From CAG-791 sp963658695 (GTDB taxonomy: Bacteria > Bacillota > Clostridia > Lachnospirales > Lachnospiraceae), in the NCBI GenBank assembly GCA_963658695.1, contig CAVKRN010000050.1, forward strand, positions 1 through 18,981: a DNA stretch of 18,981 nt, read 5' to 3'. Below the pieces are notes generated by a model that was not told the DNA's origin, ran no database searches, and saw nothing but the letters and a program-made list of their open reading frames with translations. Of this stretch, positions 6,846 through 15,057 are shown one piece after another. Positions within the stretch are counted from its first letter, which is position 1; each line of letters starts with the position of its first letter. Position numbers and translations under genes: made by a program.

Positions 6846-8603
6846 ATGAAAAATAAACGTCTTGCCTCCATTTTGTGCTTCACCCTGACCGCTTCTCTTC
6901 TGATCAGCGGCTGTTCCAGCACAGATTCTGCATCCTCTGCTGCCAGCACCGCTTCCGAGGATACCTCCACAGAAACAACTGACGAGGAGGCCAGTACCAT
7001 CACAGCTCAAATCACATCTATCAATGAATCGGAAGTTACGGCAACAGTTGGCACACTCACTACCGCTCAATCTGCAGGAGAAGAAGCCGCCCCGAATGCT
7101 CCTGCGGATGATTCTTCCGCTCCTTCGGATGGCGCCTCTGCGCCCTCCGGTGAGGCTCCCGATAAGCCGGAAGGTGACAACGGAAACGGTGAGGCTCCCA
7201 ACGGACAGATGCCCGGCGGCTCCACGTTCGAAGCAGGCTCGGAAAGCATCACCTTCACCATCACTGACAGCACCGTCATCACAATCGAATTCCAGCAGGG
7301 CTCTCAGGAGGGTACCCTCGAAGATCTGGCCGAGAATCAGGTAATTGAGGTTGAACTGGATGGCAGCAATCAGGCGATTTCCCTCACTGTGAAAAACCTC
7401 CAGGCCGGCGGCGGCTTCGGCGGAAGCTCTGAGGTAACGAACGGCACCTCCGCCGCTTCCCTGGATGACAATGCATCCGTTTCCGATGCGACCTATCTTT
7501 CCGAAGGTGATGATGAAAATGCCCTTCGGGCAGACGGCGTGACCGCATCCCTCAGCGGCGTCACCATTGAGAAGACTGCAGGTGAATCCTCCAACACGGA
7601 GGACGGCGACTTCTACGGACAAAACGCAGCATTCCTTGCGCTCAACGGGGCCGACGTTACCATCACAGATGCAACCGTCAACACCTCCGTCACAAACGGC
7701 AACGGCATCTTCAGCTACGGCGAAGGCACAACAGTGACTATCTCCGACTCTACCATACACACAACCGGCCTCAATTCCGGCGGTATCCAGACAACCGGCG
7801 GCGGCACCACCATTGCAAATAACCTGACGATCACAACAGAGGGGGATTCTGCTGCGGCCATCCGCAGCGACCGTGGCGGCGGTACCGTCACCGTCGACGG
7901 CGGCACCTATACAACAAGCGGTCTTGGAAGCCCTGCTGTTTACAGCACCGCCGATATCACGGTTAAAAATGCGACGCTGACTGCCAATAATTCCGAAGGC
8001 CTTGTCATTGAAGGCAAGAACTCCATCGCTTTGGAGAACTGCACTGTATCCGGCAATATGACCTCCTCTGCCGGCGGCAGTGATAATGATAATCTCCATG
8101 CCGTCATGATCTATCAGAGCATGTCCGGCGATGCCGCACTTGGTCAGTCTAGCTTTTCCTCGGTTGGCGGCAGCATTACTTCTTTGTCCGGTGACCTGTT
8201 CTATGTGACCAATACGAGTTGCACAATCTCGCTCACAAACACCAAGCTTGTCACCGCCAATGGACAGCTATTCACCATCTCCGGGAACGACAGCAGCCGC
8301 GGCTGGGGTACCAGCGGATCAAACGGGGGCGATGTAACGCTTACCGTCTCCCAGCAGACAATGGAAGGCAATATTACCGTGGATGACATCTCCTCTCTGG
8401 ATATGACATTATCCGACAGCAGTGCTTTTACCGGAACCATTAATACCTCCGGCGCCGCCGGTGAAGTCAATGTCACACTGGATAGTACCTCCACCTGGAC
8501 TCTTACCGGTGACAGCTACGTCACCTCCTTTACCGGCGATCTGTCGCAGGTTGTTTCCAACGGCTATCAGCTGTATGTAAACGGCTCCGCGGTACTGGAG
8601 TAA
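6846..8603 (+). CDS. Surface lipoprotein with right-handed parallel beta-helix, Ser/Thr/Gly-rich
   Basis: 585 residues, starting at ATG 6846 behind AAAGGAG with 7-base spacing. The signal peptide ends in the lipobox L-I-S-G-C (Cys23), so it should be anchored to the outer face of the membrane. A Ser/Thr/Glu-rich stalk and a Pro/Ala/Gly/Asp-rich low-complexity linker (about 78-128) follow. From about 210 on come beta-helix rungs rich in T/S/G/N, such as the VTITDATVNTS and GTTVTISDSTIHTTG types, and segments including RSDRGGGTVTVDGGTY. The helix matches a recurring Lachnospiraceae family often labelled beta-helix or carbohydrate-binding-domain protein. No catalytic residues can be assigned, so it may bind polysaccharide or act as an adhesin. 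It is monocistronic. The long open frame on the opposite strand is only a by-product of its biased codons. Confidence 0.85.
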   Translation: MKNKRLASILCFTLTASLLISGCSSTDSASSAASTASEDTSTETTDEEASTITAQITSINESEVTATVGTLTTAQSAGEEAAPNAPADDSSAPSDGASAPSGEAPDKPEGDNGNGEAPNGQMPGGSTFEAGSESITFTITDSTVITIEFQQGSQEGTLEDLAENQVIEVELDGSNQAISLTVKNLQAGGGFGGSSEVTNGTSAASLDDNASVSDATYLSEGDDENALRADGVTASLSGVTIEKTAGESSNTEDGDFYGQNAAFLALNGADVTITDATVNTSVTNGNGIFSYGEGTTVTISDSTIHTTGLNSGGIQTTGGGTTIANNLTITTEGDSAAAIRSDRGGGTVTVDGGTYTTSGLGSPAVYSTADITVKNATLTANNSEGLVIEGKNSIALENCTVSGNMTSSAGGSDNDNLHAVMIYQSMSGDAALGQSSFSSVGGSITSLSGDLFYVTNTSCTISLTNTKLVTANGQLFTISGNDSSRGWGTSGSNGGDVTLTVSQQTMEGNITVDDISSLDMTLSDSSAFTGTINTSGAAGEVNVTLDSTSTWTLTGDSYVTSFTGDLSQVVSNGYQLYVNGSAVLE

Positions 8604-8670
8604 TCCCTGCTCTCATTTCTGAATCCCGGGAATCTGGCCGTTTTTCGCATTAGAATACATACGTAGGCAA

Positions 8671-8711
8671 ATGAGAAGCCCCACCATCTACTCAATGGTG
8701 GGGCTTCTCAT
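8671..8711. terminator. Strong bidirectional terminator hairpin
   Basis: ATGAGAAGCCCCACCAT (8671-8687), loop CTACTCA, then the exact reverse complement ATGGTGGGGCTTCTCAT (8695-8711). The 17-bp GC-rich stem lies between the convergent lipoprotein gene and the last gene of the oxidoreductase operon, 20 bases from the latter. Confidence 0.85.
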
Positions 8712-8730
8712 CGTAAAGATTCTCTGTTTT

Positions 8731-9906
8731 TTACCATTTCACACGCCAACGTTCTGAGTACTCTCCGGTAATGTTCTGAATTCGCGCCTTCCCTCTTCCT
8801 GTACTGTTCTCCTGTCGTTTCCGAAGTTCCGCCCGATATGTCATTCCATCCAACGGAAAGTCTACCCAATCATGCGTCCAAGATGAGAGATATGCAGCAT
8901 TGGCAAGCGATAATCCGTAAACGCCTTCTTCTCCCGGAGCAAGAAGCTTTGTTCCTTTCCGAACGGCCCTGCTAAAATCATTGAGTATGCCAAGGTGTCC
9001 GCTCTCCTGCTCCGTCTGCGTGATTTGCACGGTTTTTATTTCGCAATGCGGCATGCATTCCGGCGATGAGGATGTCGTCTCCCGTATATCCTGCTCCAGA
9101 AGCTGAAGCGTCAGCACGCCATTCTCAATGACGGCTTTTCCCTTTGTTCCAGAAAGTTCAAGATGATTGGTTCCTGGATATTCTCCGGTAGAGGTCAAGA
9201 ATACACCTGTTGCGCCATTTTCATATTCCGCATAGATTTCAGCCTCGTCCTCCACTTCAATATCATGAAAATGAGCAGTGCGGCAGCTTGCAATCAAGCG
9301 TTTCGGCATTCCCGTCATCCATTGCCAAATATCCAGATTGTGCGGGCACTGGTTCATGAGAACACCGCCGCCTTCTCCCGACCAACTTGCCCTCCAAGAA
9401 CCAGAGTCATAATAAGCCTGTGTGCGGTACCAATTCGTGATCGTCCAGGAAAAGCGGATCAGTTCCCCAAGCTCTCCACATTGAAAGCGTCTTCGGAGTT
9501 CTGTAAACAGCGGATTTGTTCTCTGATTGTACATAATTCCGAACACACAGCCGCTCTTTTGTGCTGCACGATTAACCGCTTCTGCGGCCATCACATCAAT
9601 TCCTTCCGGCTTCTCTGTCAGTACATGAAGTCCCGCCAGAAGAGCATCCTTCGCAATCGAAGGGTGCAACGGATGTGGCGTTGCAATTAGTACTGCATCA
9701 ACATTTCCAGAAGCAATTAGATCGTGGTAATTCGAATAAAGAAGTGTTTCGTTTCCAAATTCCTTTCTCGCCCACTCCAGCCGCAGCGAATCTGTGTCAC
9801 AAACAGCCGCCAGTACCATTTCTTCAACCTTGTTCTTATAGATCTGCATCGCATGCGCCGACCCCATGCTGCCGATGCCAATTACACCCATTCTGATTCT
9901 GCCCAT
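8731..9906 (-). CDS. Gfo/Idh/MocA family NAD(P)-dependent oxidoreductase (operon copy 1)
   Basis: 391 residues from the ATG at 9906. An upstream TTG at 9951 with AGGACGG before it is possible but would add an unconserved 15-residue leader. The N-terminal Rossmann fold has the dinucleotide loop GIGSMG (10-15). The catalytic lysine lies in EKP (98-100), and the second motif is NQCPHNLD (185-192, His189). These are the family's usual active-site elements. The family oxidises or reduces hydroxyls of sugars, glycosides and inositols. The substrate cannot be read from sequence. It is the last gene of the minus-strand importer operon and is followed by a strong terminator. It is clearly not a recent duplicate of the two upstream oxidoreductases. 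Confidence 0.9.
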   Translation of the reverse strand: MGRIRMGVIGIGSMGSAHAMQIYKNKVEEMVLAAVCDTDSLRLEWARKEFGNETLLYSNYHDLIASGNVDAVLIATPHPLHPSIAKDALLAGLHVLTEKPEGIDVMAAEAVNRAAQKSGCVFGIMYNQRTNPLFTELRRRFQCGELGELIRFSWTITNWYRTQAYYDSGSWRASWSGEGGGVLMNQCPHNLDIWQWMTGMPKRLIASCRTAHFHDIEVEDEAEIYAEYENGATGVFLTSTGEYPGTNHLELSGTKGKAVIENGVLTLQLLEQDIRETTSSSPECMPHCEIKTVQITQTEQESGHLGILNDFSRAVRKGTKLLAPGEEGVYGLSLANAAYLSSWTHDWVDFPLDGMTYRAELRKRQENSTGRGKARIQNITGEYSERWRVKW

Positions 9907-9971
9907 GATGGCCGCCTGTCTTACACCTGTTTTCACTTCCTGAGAAATCAATACCGTCCTGCCTATCCGCC

Positions 9972-9991
9972 AGCTAGTACATCGATTTTTA
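9972..9991 (+). repeat. Solo copy of the inverted-repeat element end
   Basis: AGCTAGTACATCGATTTTTA is an exact 20-bp match to the reverse complement of 3678-3697, the right end of the TA-flanked element. Its last three bases (TTA) are the stop codon TAA of the oxidoreductase gene that ends here. No partner arm is seen nearby. Confidence 0.65.
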
Positions 9992-11152
9992 TTTCACCGC
10001 TTCAATCTTGATTTCTTCTTCCGAAAGGTTCTCCAGTGCCTTTCCTTTCTTATAGAAGCGAATTGCATTTTTCTGAATTCCATTTCCGCTGTAATACTCG
10101 TCTTCCGGCAGAATCGGAAGCTTCACAACCGATTCCGTAAAACCGGCTTTGTAGATTGCGGTGATCATCTCAATCGTCCGTTTTCCATCAACGCCAGTAA
10201 TCAAAGGCCTGGTTCCATTCTCCAGTGCGGACAAAACATCATCAATCTCGCCGGTGTGTCCGGTATACTTCAGATCCGGGATTGCCTGATATTCTTTCTC
10301 TAATTGCTCAAGAAGAGACTTGTTGCCCCCCTCCTCCGGAAATCCGTTACCCATGGATATCTCTGCTTTTGGATTCCATGGTGCAGACAGTTTGGCATCC
10401 GCACACTGTACAACAATGCTCTGCTCTTCTCCGTGATGCACTACAGAACTGGTTACAGAGGCAAGACTTCCATTTTCATATTTCATGATAGCTTCCGAAA
10501 GATCTTCCACTTCGGAATTATCATGCATGACATTGGTCAGCATGCTAACCGTTTTTTCCGGCAGGCCGCCTTCCAACCAATTCAGAAGATCAATGTGATG
10601 CACTGCATGATTGAGTGTGGGACCGCCGCACTCCTTTTCCCATGTGCCGCGCCACCATAGATCGTAATAGCAATGCCCTCTCCACCAGTTCGAATTAATT
10701 TGAATAGCACATACTTTTCCGGCAAGGCCACTATCCAGAAGCTTTTTCATCTTCCAGTACGGATTTGTAAAGCGATTCTGTGCGATCTGGCCTAATACAA
10801 CACCATTTTCTTTTTCTGCGCGGAGCATTGCATCGCATTCTGCAAGACTTGCTGCCATTGGCTTTTCGCATAGAACATTGCACCCCGCTTCCATCGCATG
10901 AATAGAAACCTCTGCATGCGAAAACGGTGGTGTGCAAACGTGTACCAGATCAATCGGAACATCTGCTGACAACATTTCCTGATGATCCTCATAAACAGCA
11001 CAGTCCAGATGATACTGTTCCTTCACCTTCTGTGCTTTTCCGGGCACAATATCACATAGTGCCACAATCTTGCAGCGTTCCGGAAATTCCAGAAGTCCTT
11101 TGATATGTGCGTGAGAAATTCCGCCTGTTCCGACAATTGCTACGTGAATCAT
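9989..11152 (-). CDS. Gfo/Idh/MocA family oxidoreductase (operon copy 2)
   Basis: 387 residues. The start is the ATG at 11152 with AAAGGA four bases before it and the typical opening MIHVAIVGTGGISHAHI; in-frame codons up to 11182 lack homology. The dinucleotide loop is GTGGIS (8-13). The catalytic-lysine motif is CEKP (95-98), and the His-containing motif is NHAVHHID (181-188). Segment WWRGHCYYDLWWRGTW (156-171) is aromatic-rich and probably lines the sugar site. The TAA stop falls exactly in the 20-bp solo repeat at 9972-9991, so the C-terminal end may have been set by an insertion event. The role is cytoplasmic oxidation or reduction of an imported carbohydrate; substrate unknown. Confidence 0.9.
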   Translation of the reverse strand: MIHVAIVGTGGISHAHIKGLLEFPERCKIVALCDIVPGKAQKVKEQYHLDCAVYEDHQEMLSADVPIDLVHVCTPPFSHAEVSIHAMEAGCNVLCEKPMAASLAECDAMLRAEKENGVVLGQIAQNRFTNPYWKMKKLLDSGLAGKVCAIQINSNWWRGHCYYDLWWRGTWEKECGGPTLNHAVHHIDLLNWLEGGLPEKTVSMLTNVMHDNSEVEDLSEAIMKYENGSLASVTSSVVHHGEEQSIVVQCADAKLSAPWNPKAEISMGNGFPEEGGNKSLLEQLEKEYQAIPDLKYTGHTGEIDDVLSALENGTRPLITGVDGKRTIEMITAIYKAGFTESVVKLPILPEDEYYSGNGIQKNAIRFYKKGKALENLSEEEIKIEAVK

Positions 11153-11194
11153 AGATTCCTTTCCTGCCGCATTCCGCGACAATGTTCATCCATA

Positions 11195-11214
11195 TTGCGT
11201 TCCTATGAACGCAA
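11195..11214. repeat. Intercistronic hairpin in the operon
   Basis: TTGCGTTC (11195-11202), CTAT loop, GAACGCAA (11207-11214): a perfect 8-bp stem with a tetraloop between oxidoreductase copies 3 and 2. No T-run follows it, so it is more likely an RNA-stability or processing structure than a terminator. Confidence 0.5.
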
Positions 11215-11247
11215 GGAGAAAGTTCCATCAGAAATCAGGGTAATTAT

Positions 11248-12324
11248 TTAGTGTACCTTCTTGGCTTGCAGTTCTGCACGTACGCATAACTCCGCCGCTT
11301 TGAAGCAGTGTTCCTGCGTCATTGCATTCTCCGTACGGTTCAGGCAATCCAGAATTAGCTCTCCAAAGAATGGATAACCAACCTTGCCATCTACTTCAAA
11401 ATGCTGCTCGCCATCCCGATTGACCAGGAAGACATGCCCGCCGCTTTTCTGCGTTGCAATATTGACGTACTTGCGAAGCTCAATGTACCCTTCCGTCCCT
11501 AGGATAAATGTTCTACCGTCTCCCCACGTGGAAAGACCATCCGGCGTAAACCAGTCCACACGGAAATGCTGCGTAGCTCCATTGTCTCCAACAAGAATTG
11601 CGTCACCAAAGTCCTCCAGTTCCGGATACTGCGAATGGTTGTAGTTGCCAACCTCGCTGTACTGCACCTCCGCATCCTTACATCCACAATAGAAAAGAAA
11701 TTGTTCAATCTGATGGCTTCCAATGTCGCAAAGAATTCCGCCATACTGCTCTTTTTTCCAGAACCAGTCGGGCCGTGACGAAGGATCCCCTATTCTATGC
11801 GGGCCGAAGCCATCAATATGAATCGGCGTTCCAATCGCTCCCTGGCTGATCAGATATCCCGCATAGACTGCAGCTTCTACGTGGATGCGTTCGCTGTAGT
11901 AGCACATATACTTTCGTCCTGTTCGGGAAACCATTTCTCTCGCCTGTGCCAATTGTTCCAGTGAGGTCAATGGCGCTTTATCTGTAAAATAATCTTTTCC
12001 GGCCGCCATAACCCGAAGGCCCAACGCGCAGCGTAGACTTGTTACAGCAGCTCCGCATACCAGTTTAACTGTTGGATCGGAAAGTATTTCCTCCTCACTG
12101 CTTGCAGCCTGTACTCCCGGATATGTTTTTAAAAACTGTTCTACCTTGGCGGGATCCGGATCATACACCCATTTCAAAGTGGCCCCTGCCTCTACCAGTC
12201 CATTACACATTCCATATATATGACCATGGTCCAGTGAAATTGCAGCAATCACAAATTCTCCTGGCTTCACCACAGGCTTTGGCTTCCCAACCGGTGCATA
12301 ATTCATTCCGTCATTGTTTCCCAT
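11248..12324 (-). CDS. Divergent Gfo/Idh/MocA family oxidoreductase (operon copy 3)
   Basis: 358 residues from the ATG at 12324, which has AAGGTGG five bases upstream; a GTG at 12333 is the alternative. Where family members have the GxGxxG loop this protein reads ISLDHGHIYGMCNGL (29-43), with two histidines and no glycine triplet. The lysine motif is TDKAP (114-118) rather than EKP, so Lys116 is kept. The second motif is CDIGSHQIEQF (199-209), keeping Asp200 and His204. The Trp-rich stretch RPDWFWKKEQYGG resembles substrate-site segments of the family. The fold assignment is secure, but cofactor use is less certain than for the other two. It follows the solute-binding protein after a long hairpin. 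Substrate unknown. Confidence 0.85.
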   Translation of the reverse strand: MGNNDGMNYAPVGKPKPVVKPGEFVIAAISLDHGHIYGMCNGLVEAGATLKWVYDPDPAKVEQFLKTYPGVQAASSEEEILSDPTVKLVCGAAVTSLRCALGLRVMAAGKDYFTDKAPLTSLEQLAQAREMVSRTGRKYMCYYSERIHVEAAVYAGYLISQGAIGTPIHIDGFGPHRIGDPSSRPDWFWKKEQYGGILCDIGSHQIEQFLFYCGCKDAEVQYSEVGNYNHSQYPELEDFGDAILVGDNGATQHFRVDWFTPDGLSTWGDGRTFILGTEGYIELRKYVNIATQKSGGHVFLVNRDGEQHFEVDGKVGYPFFGELILDCLNRTENAMTQEHCFKAAELCVRAELQAKKVH

Positions 12325-12349
12325 CTTATCCACCTTCTGTTCCTGTTTA

Positions 12350-12410
12350 GAACGATCTTTTATTCAGGCCGCCGCATAATGCCCGCAGCGGCCTGTGAAA
12401 AAGATTGTTC
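12350..12410. repeat. Long intercistronic hairpin behind the solute-binding protein gene
   Basis: GAACGATCTTTT (12350-12361) pairs with AAAAGATTGTTC (12399-12410), with one G-T pair. Inside, CAGGCCGC (12365-12372) pairs perfectly with GCGGCCTG (12388-12395), around a 15-base loop. In the operon direction it lies directly after the binding-protein stop. It has no following T-run. Such structures commonly protect the binding-protein message or let only part of transcription continue. Confidence 0.65.
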
Positions 12411-12423
12411 GATCAATGTATGA

Positions 12424-14082
12424 TTAATTCACTCCGTAATAAGCTGTTCTTTCGTCAATGACCGTCTGAATACCTGCATCTTCCAACTTGCTCATATACT
12501 CAGCAAAGGTAGCGTCAAAATCAGAAGGTGCACAGGTGATGCAGTCTACCTGATACTCATCCTGAATAAGCTTAAGATCTGTGATAAGCCCCGACGTAGA
12601 CGGCGATGTGTAATAGCTATCCGGAAGATCTGTTCCAAACAGAGCATTCTCATAATTGTTGACTACGTAGTCTTCAAATCCAGGAGCCTCCTTTGAGGTG
12701 CAGGCGTTGAAATCATCCACAGTCATGAAGTATCCCTGGTTTCCCGTTATAAACAGATCTGTACGTATCCAGTCTTTATCCGTTGCGTTGTAACTGGAAT
12801 CCTTAACAACCGGAACACCGTCCACCATGTCGTAATGCTCACCTTCAAATCCGTGATAGAGTACAAAACCTCCATCCTGAGAGCACATCCAGTCAAGGTA
12901 AGTCATGCAAGCTTCCACTGTCTCAGCGGATGCAGTCTTCGGGCAGAACGCGATCAATCCGCCTTCCGAATAGGTTGCGCTGTACTGGTTCCCGTCATTG
13001 ACATTCTTAAGAGGTGCAAGAGAAACCATATCTGCATCCGACTGATTTTCTTTCAAGGTTTGCAGAAGGCCACCGCGCAGAACATCCACATTGCCATTTA
13101 CGTTGTATTCGCAAAAACCAAGGGCTCCAGAGCAGAAAAGGTTCTTATACATATCTTCATCCAGCGTATAATACTCCGAATGAATAATGCCATCGTTGTA
13201 CAGTTCGTTCATATACTGATAGAACGCCTTCATGCCTTCCTGATCATAGTAGTCCATGATGCAATCTTCGGTTGCGGCCACCTGCCACTTGTTGGCATCC
13301 TGCCCAAGAGTTGTGAATGCAGTTCGTGTATTCCACATCTGCCAGAATACCGCGCCTACCGCGTCTTTTCTTCCATCCGGATTCTCCTTTACAAACTTCG
13401 TAAGGACATTCTTTAGTTCATCCGGTGTCGTCGGAGTCTCCAATCCGAGCTTATCCAACCAGTCCTGACGGATGAAGAGATTACTCTTTGCGGTTGTAGC
13501 ACGCTTAGCAACAATACCGTACAACTGTCCCTCTGCGTTTCTTCCGATATCGAGACAAGAGTCTCCGATATATGATTTCAGATTCTTTGCCTGATCCTCT
13601 CCGTCAATAAACTCAGACAGATCCCAGATTCCTCCCTGATTAAAGTAATCCTCCGCGTAGGCGTAGGTGTATGTAATGGTTATATCTGGTGCTGTCTGAC
13701 TGGCAACCATTGTCTGCATCTTGGTGATTTCATCACTTCTCGGAACCGGAACAAACTCTACATTAATTCCGACCTTGTTCATCTCCTGATTAACATACTC
13801 CGTCCACTTGTTCTCTGTAATCGTAGAACCACTGGGCGCATTGCTCCGGTCAAACAGCTCCACGGTAATCGTAACGTTATCAAACTGCTTGTCACCATAG
13901 GTGGTCTGATAGCCACTCTCTGCCTCACCATACGAACCGCTTTCTGCAGAGCTGTTTGATGCAGTTGTATCTGCCTTCGCATTTTCCGAAGAAGATGAAC
14001 CACAACCTGCCAGAAGCCCCGACACCATGGCAGCGGACATAACCCCTGCCAAGAGCCTTCTCTTTAACACCAGTTTCTTCAT
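12424..14082 (-). CDS. Extracellular solute-binding lipoprotein of a carbohydrate ABC importer (LipO/YtcQ-like)
   Basis: 552 residues starting at the ATG at 14082, which has GGAGGG six bases before it; the open frame to 14142 is only leader. The signal peptide MKKLVLKRRLL..LLAGC has its lipobox cysteine at 27, followed by a Ser/Asn-rich linker. The rest has the look of the large family-1 binding proteins that pair with LplB/YtcP-type permeases: FDRSNAPSG, QTAPDITITYTYAY, WDLSEFID and GQLYGIVA segments. It captures the sugar outside the membrane and hands it to the permeases encoded directly upstream. Homologues of this type carry complex oligosaccharides, including pectin fragments, but the ligand cannot be read here. 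No ATPase subunit is encoded nearby, as is normal for these systems, which share an MsmX-type ATPase. Confidence 0.9.
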   Translation of the reverse strand: MKKLVLKRRLLAGVMSAAMVSGLLAGCGSSSSENAKADTTASNSSAESGSYGEAESGYQTTYGDKQFDNVTITVELFDRSNAPSGSTITENKWTEYVNQEMNKVGINVEFVPVPRSDEITKMQTMVASQTAPDITITYTYAYAEDYFNQGGIWDLSEFIDGEDQAKNLKSYIGDSCLDIGRNAEGQLYGIVAKRATTAKSNLFIRQDWLDKLGLETPTTPDELKNVLTKFVKENPDGRKDAVGAVFWQMWNTRTAFTTLGQDANKWQVAATEDCIMDYYDQEGMKAFYQYMNELYNDGIIHSEYYTLDEDMYKNLFCSGALGFCEYNVNGNVDVLRGGLLQTLKENQSDADMVSLAPLKNVNDGNQYSATYSEGGLIAFCPKTASAETVEACMTYLDWMCSQDGGFVLYHGFEGEHYDMVDGVPVVKDSSYNATDKDWIRTDLFITGNQGYFMTVDDFNACTSKEAPGFEDYVVNNYENALFGTDLPDSYYTSPSTSGLITDLKLIQDEYQVDCITCAPSDFDATFAEYMSKLEDAGIQTVIDERTAYYGVN

Positions 14083-14113
14083 AGATACCCTCCGTTTCTT
14101 TTCCCTCTCATTA

Positions 14114-14154
14114 GGAAAATCCTTTTCCCACCACCGCCTCATGCATATAGGCGG
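14114..14154. repeat. Paired short hairpins between permease and binding-protein genes
   Basis: GGAAAA-TCC-TTTTCC (14114-14128) and CCGCCT...AGGCGG (14134-14154) are two small perfect stems in the 97-base gap upstream of the binding-protein ribosome site. They may set the relative stability of the binding-protein part of the message. Confidence 0.4.
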
Positions 14155-14179
14155 AAAGTGATTGCTACTTAACTATTGC

Positions 14180-15043
14180 TCATCCTTTGACCGATCCAAC
14201 CATGACTCCCTTGACAAAGTACTTCTGAAGCCAGGGGTAAACCACCAGAATCGGGATCGTTGATACCGCAACCGTTGCCATCTTCAGAGACTGGGACATC
14301 ACCATGCTTCCCGCGCCTTCCAGATTGGCCGTACTATTCAGTTCACCACCAAAAAGGAGTGAACGAAGTCGCAACTGCAGCGTATATTTCTCTGGGCTGG
14401 TAATATAGAGCAGTGCGTTGAAATAGGAATTCCAGTAATCAACGGCATAGAACAAACCGATCGTGGCAATAATCGGAAGTGACAAAGGAAGAATAATGTG
14501 GAGTAGCACTTTCATGTATGATGCACCATCAATTCGTGCCGCTTCCTCCAATGACACAGGCATGTTCTTGAAGAAGGTCCGCATGACAATAAAATTGAAT
14601 ACGTTCACAGCATTTGGAATGAACAAAGCCCCCAGTGTGTCATAAAGTCCAACCTGCTTAACGACCAGGAATGTTGGTATCATTCCTCCGCCGAAATACA
14701 TGGTGAATAAAATGAAGCCTGTAATCGCTTTTCGTCCCGGAAGATCCTCACGGGACAATGCATACGCTGCGAACACGGTTAACACCAAACTCAGCATTGT
14801 GCCAACAATGGTAACGAAAACTGTGGTGCCCATTGCCTGCCAGATCTGCTTCTTTCCAAGGATTTCCTTATATGCGTCGAAGGTCAAATCCTTCGGATAA
14901 AACGTGACGCTCCCGGTTAGAACCGCGTTGTAACCGCTCAACGAATACGCAATGACATTCAAGAACGGATAAAGGCAGATAAAGGTAAGTACCAGCAGAA
15001 TCACCACATTGATGATCCGTCCTATCGTCAATTTCTGTTTCAT
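14180..15043 (-). CDS. Carbohydrate ABC transporter permease (YtcP-like, COG0395 type)
   Basis: 287 residues. The ATG at 15043 follows GGAGG at a 9-base spacing and lies 15 bases behind the stop of the other permease, so the two are translationally close. It has about six hydrophobic segments, the first at residues 8-32. The cytoplasmic EAA loop reads EEAARIDGASYMKVLLHIILP, the site that docks the ATPase. It ends with the frequent C-terminal form LQKYFVKGVMVGSVKG. It forms the inner-membrane channel with the 15058-15963 product. Confidence 0.93.
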   Translation of the reverse strand: MKQKLTIGRIINVVILLVLTFICLYPFLNVIAYSLSGYNAVLTGSVTFYPKDLTFDAYKEILGKKQIWQAMGTTVFVTIVGTMLSLVLTVFAAYALSREDLPGRKAITGFILFTMYFGGGMIPTFLVVKQVGLYDTLGALFIPNAVNVFNFIVMRTFFKNMPVSLEEAARIDGASYMKVLLHIILPLSLPIIATIGLFYAVDYWNSYFNALLYITSPEKYTLQLRLRSLLFGGELNSTANLEGAGSMVMSQSLKMATVAVSTIPILVVYPWLQKYFVKGVMVGSVKG

Positions 15044-15057
15044 CGTGTTCTTCCTCC

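Noticed and set aside
6816..8099. Long open frame (427 codons) on the minus strand opposite the lipoprotein gene.
   Set aside because: It is low-complexity (Gly/Ala/Cys/Arg-rich), lacks family motifs, and mirrors the biased Thr/Ser/Gly codons of the plus-strand beta-helix gene, which has a ribosome site and a signal peptide.
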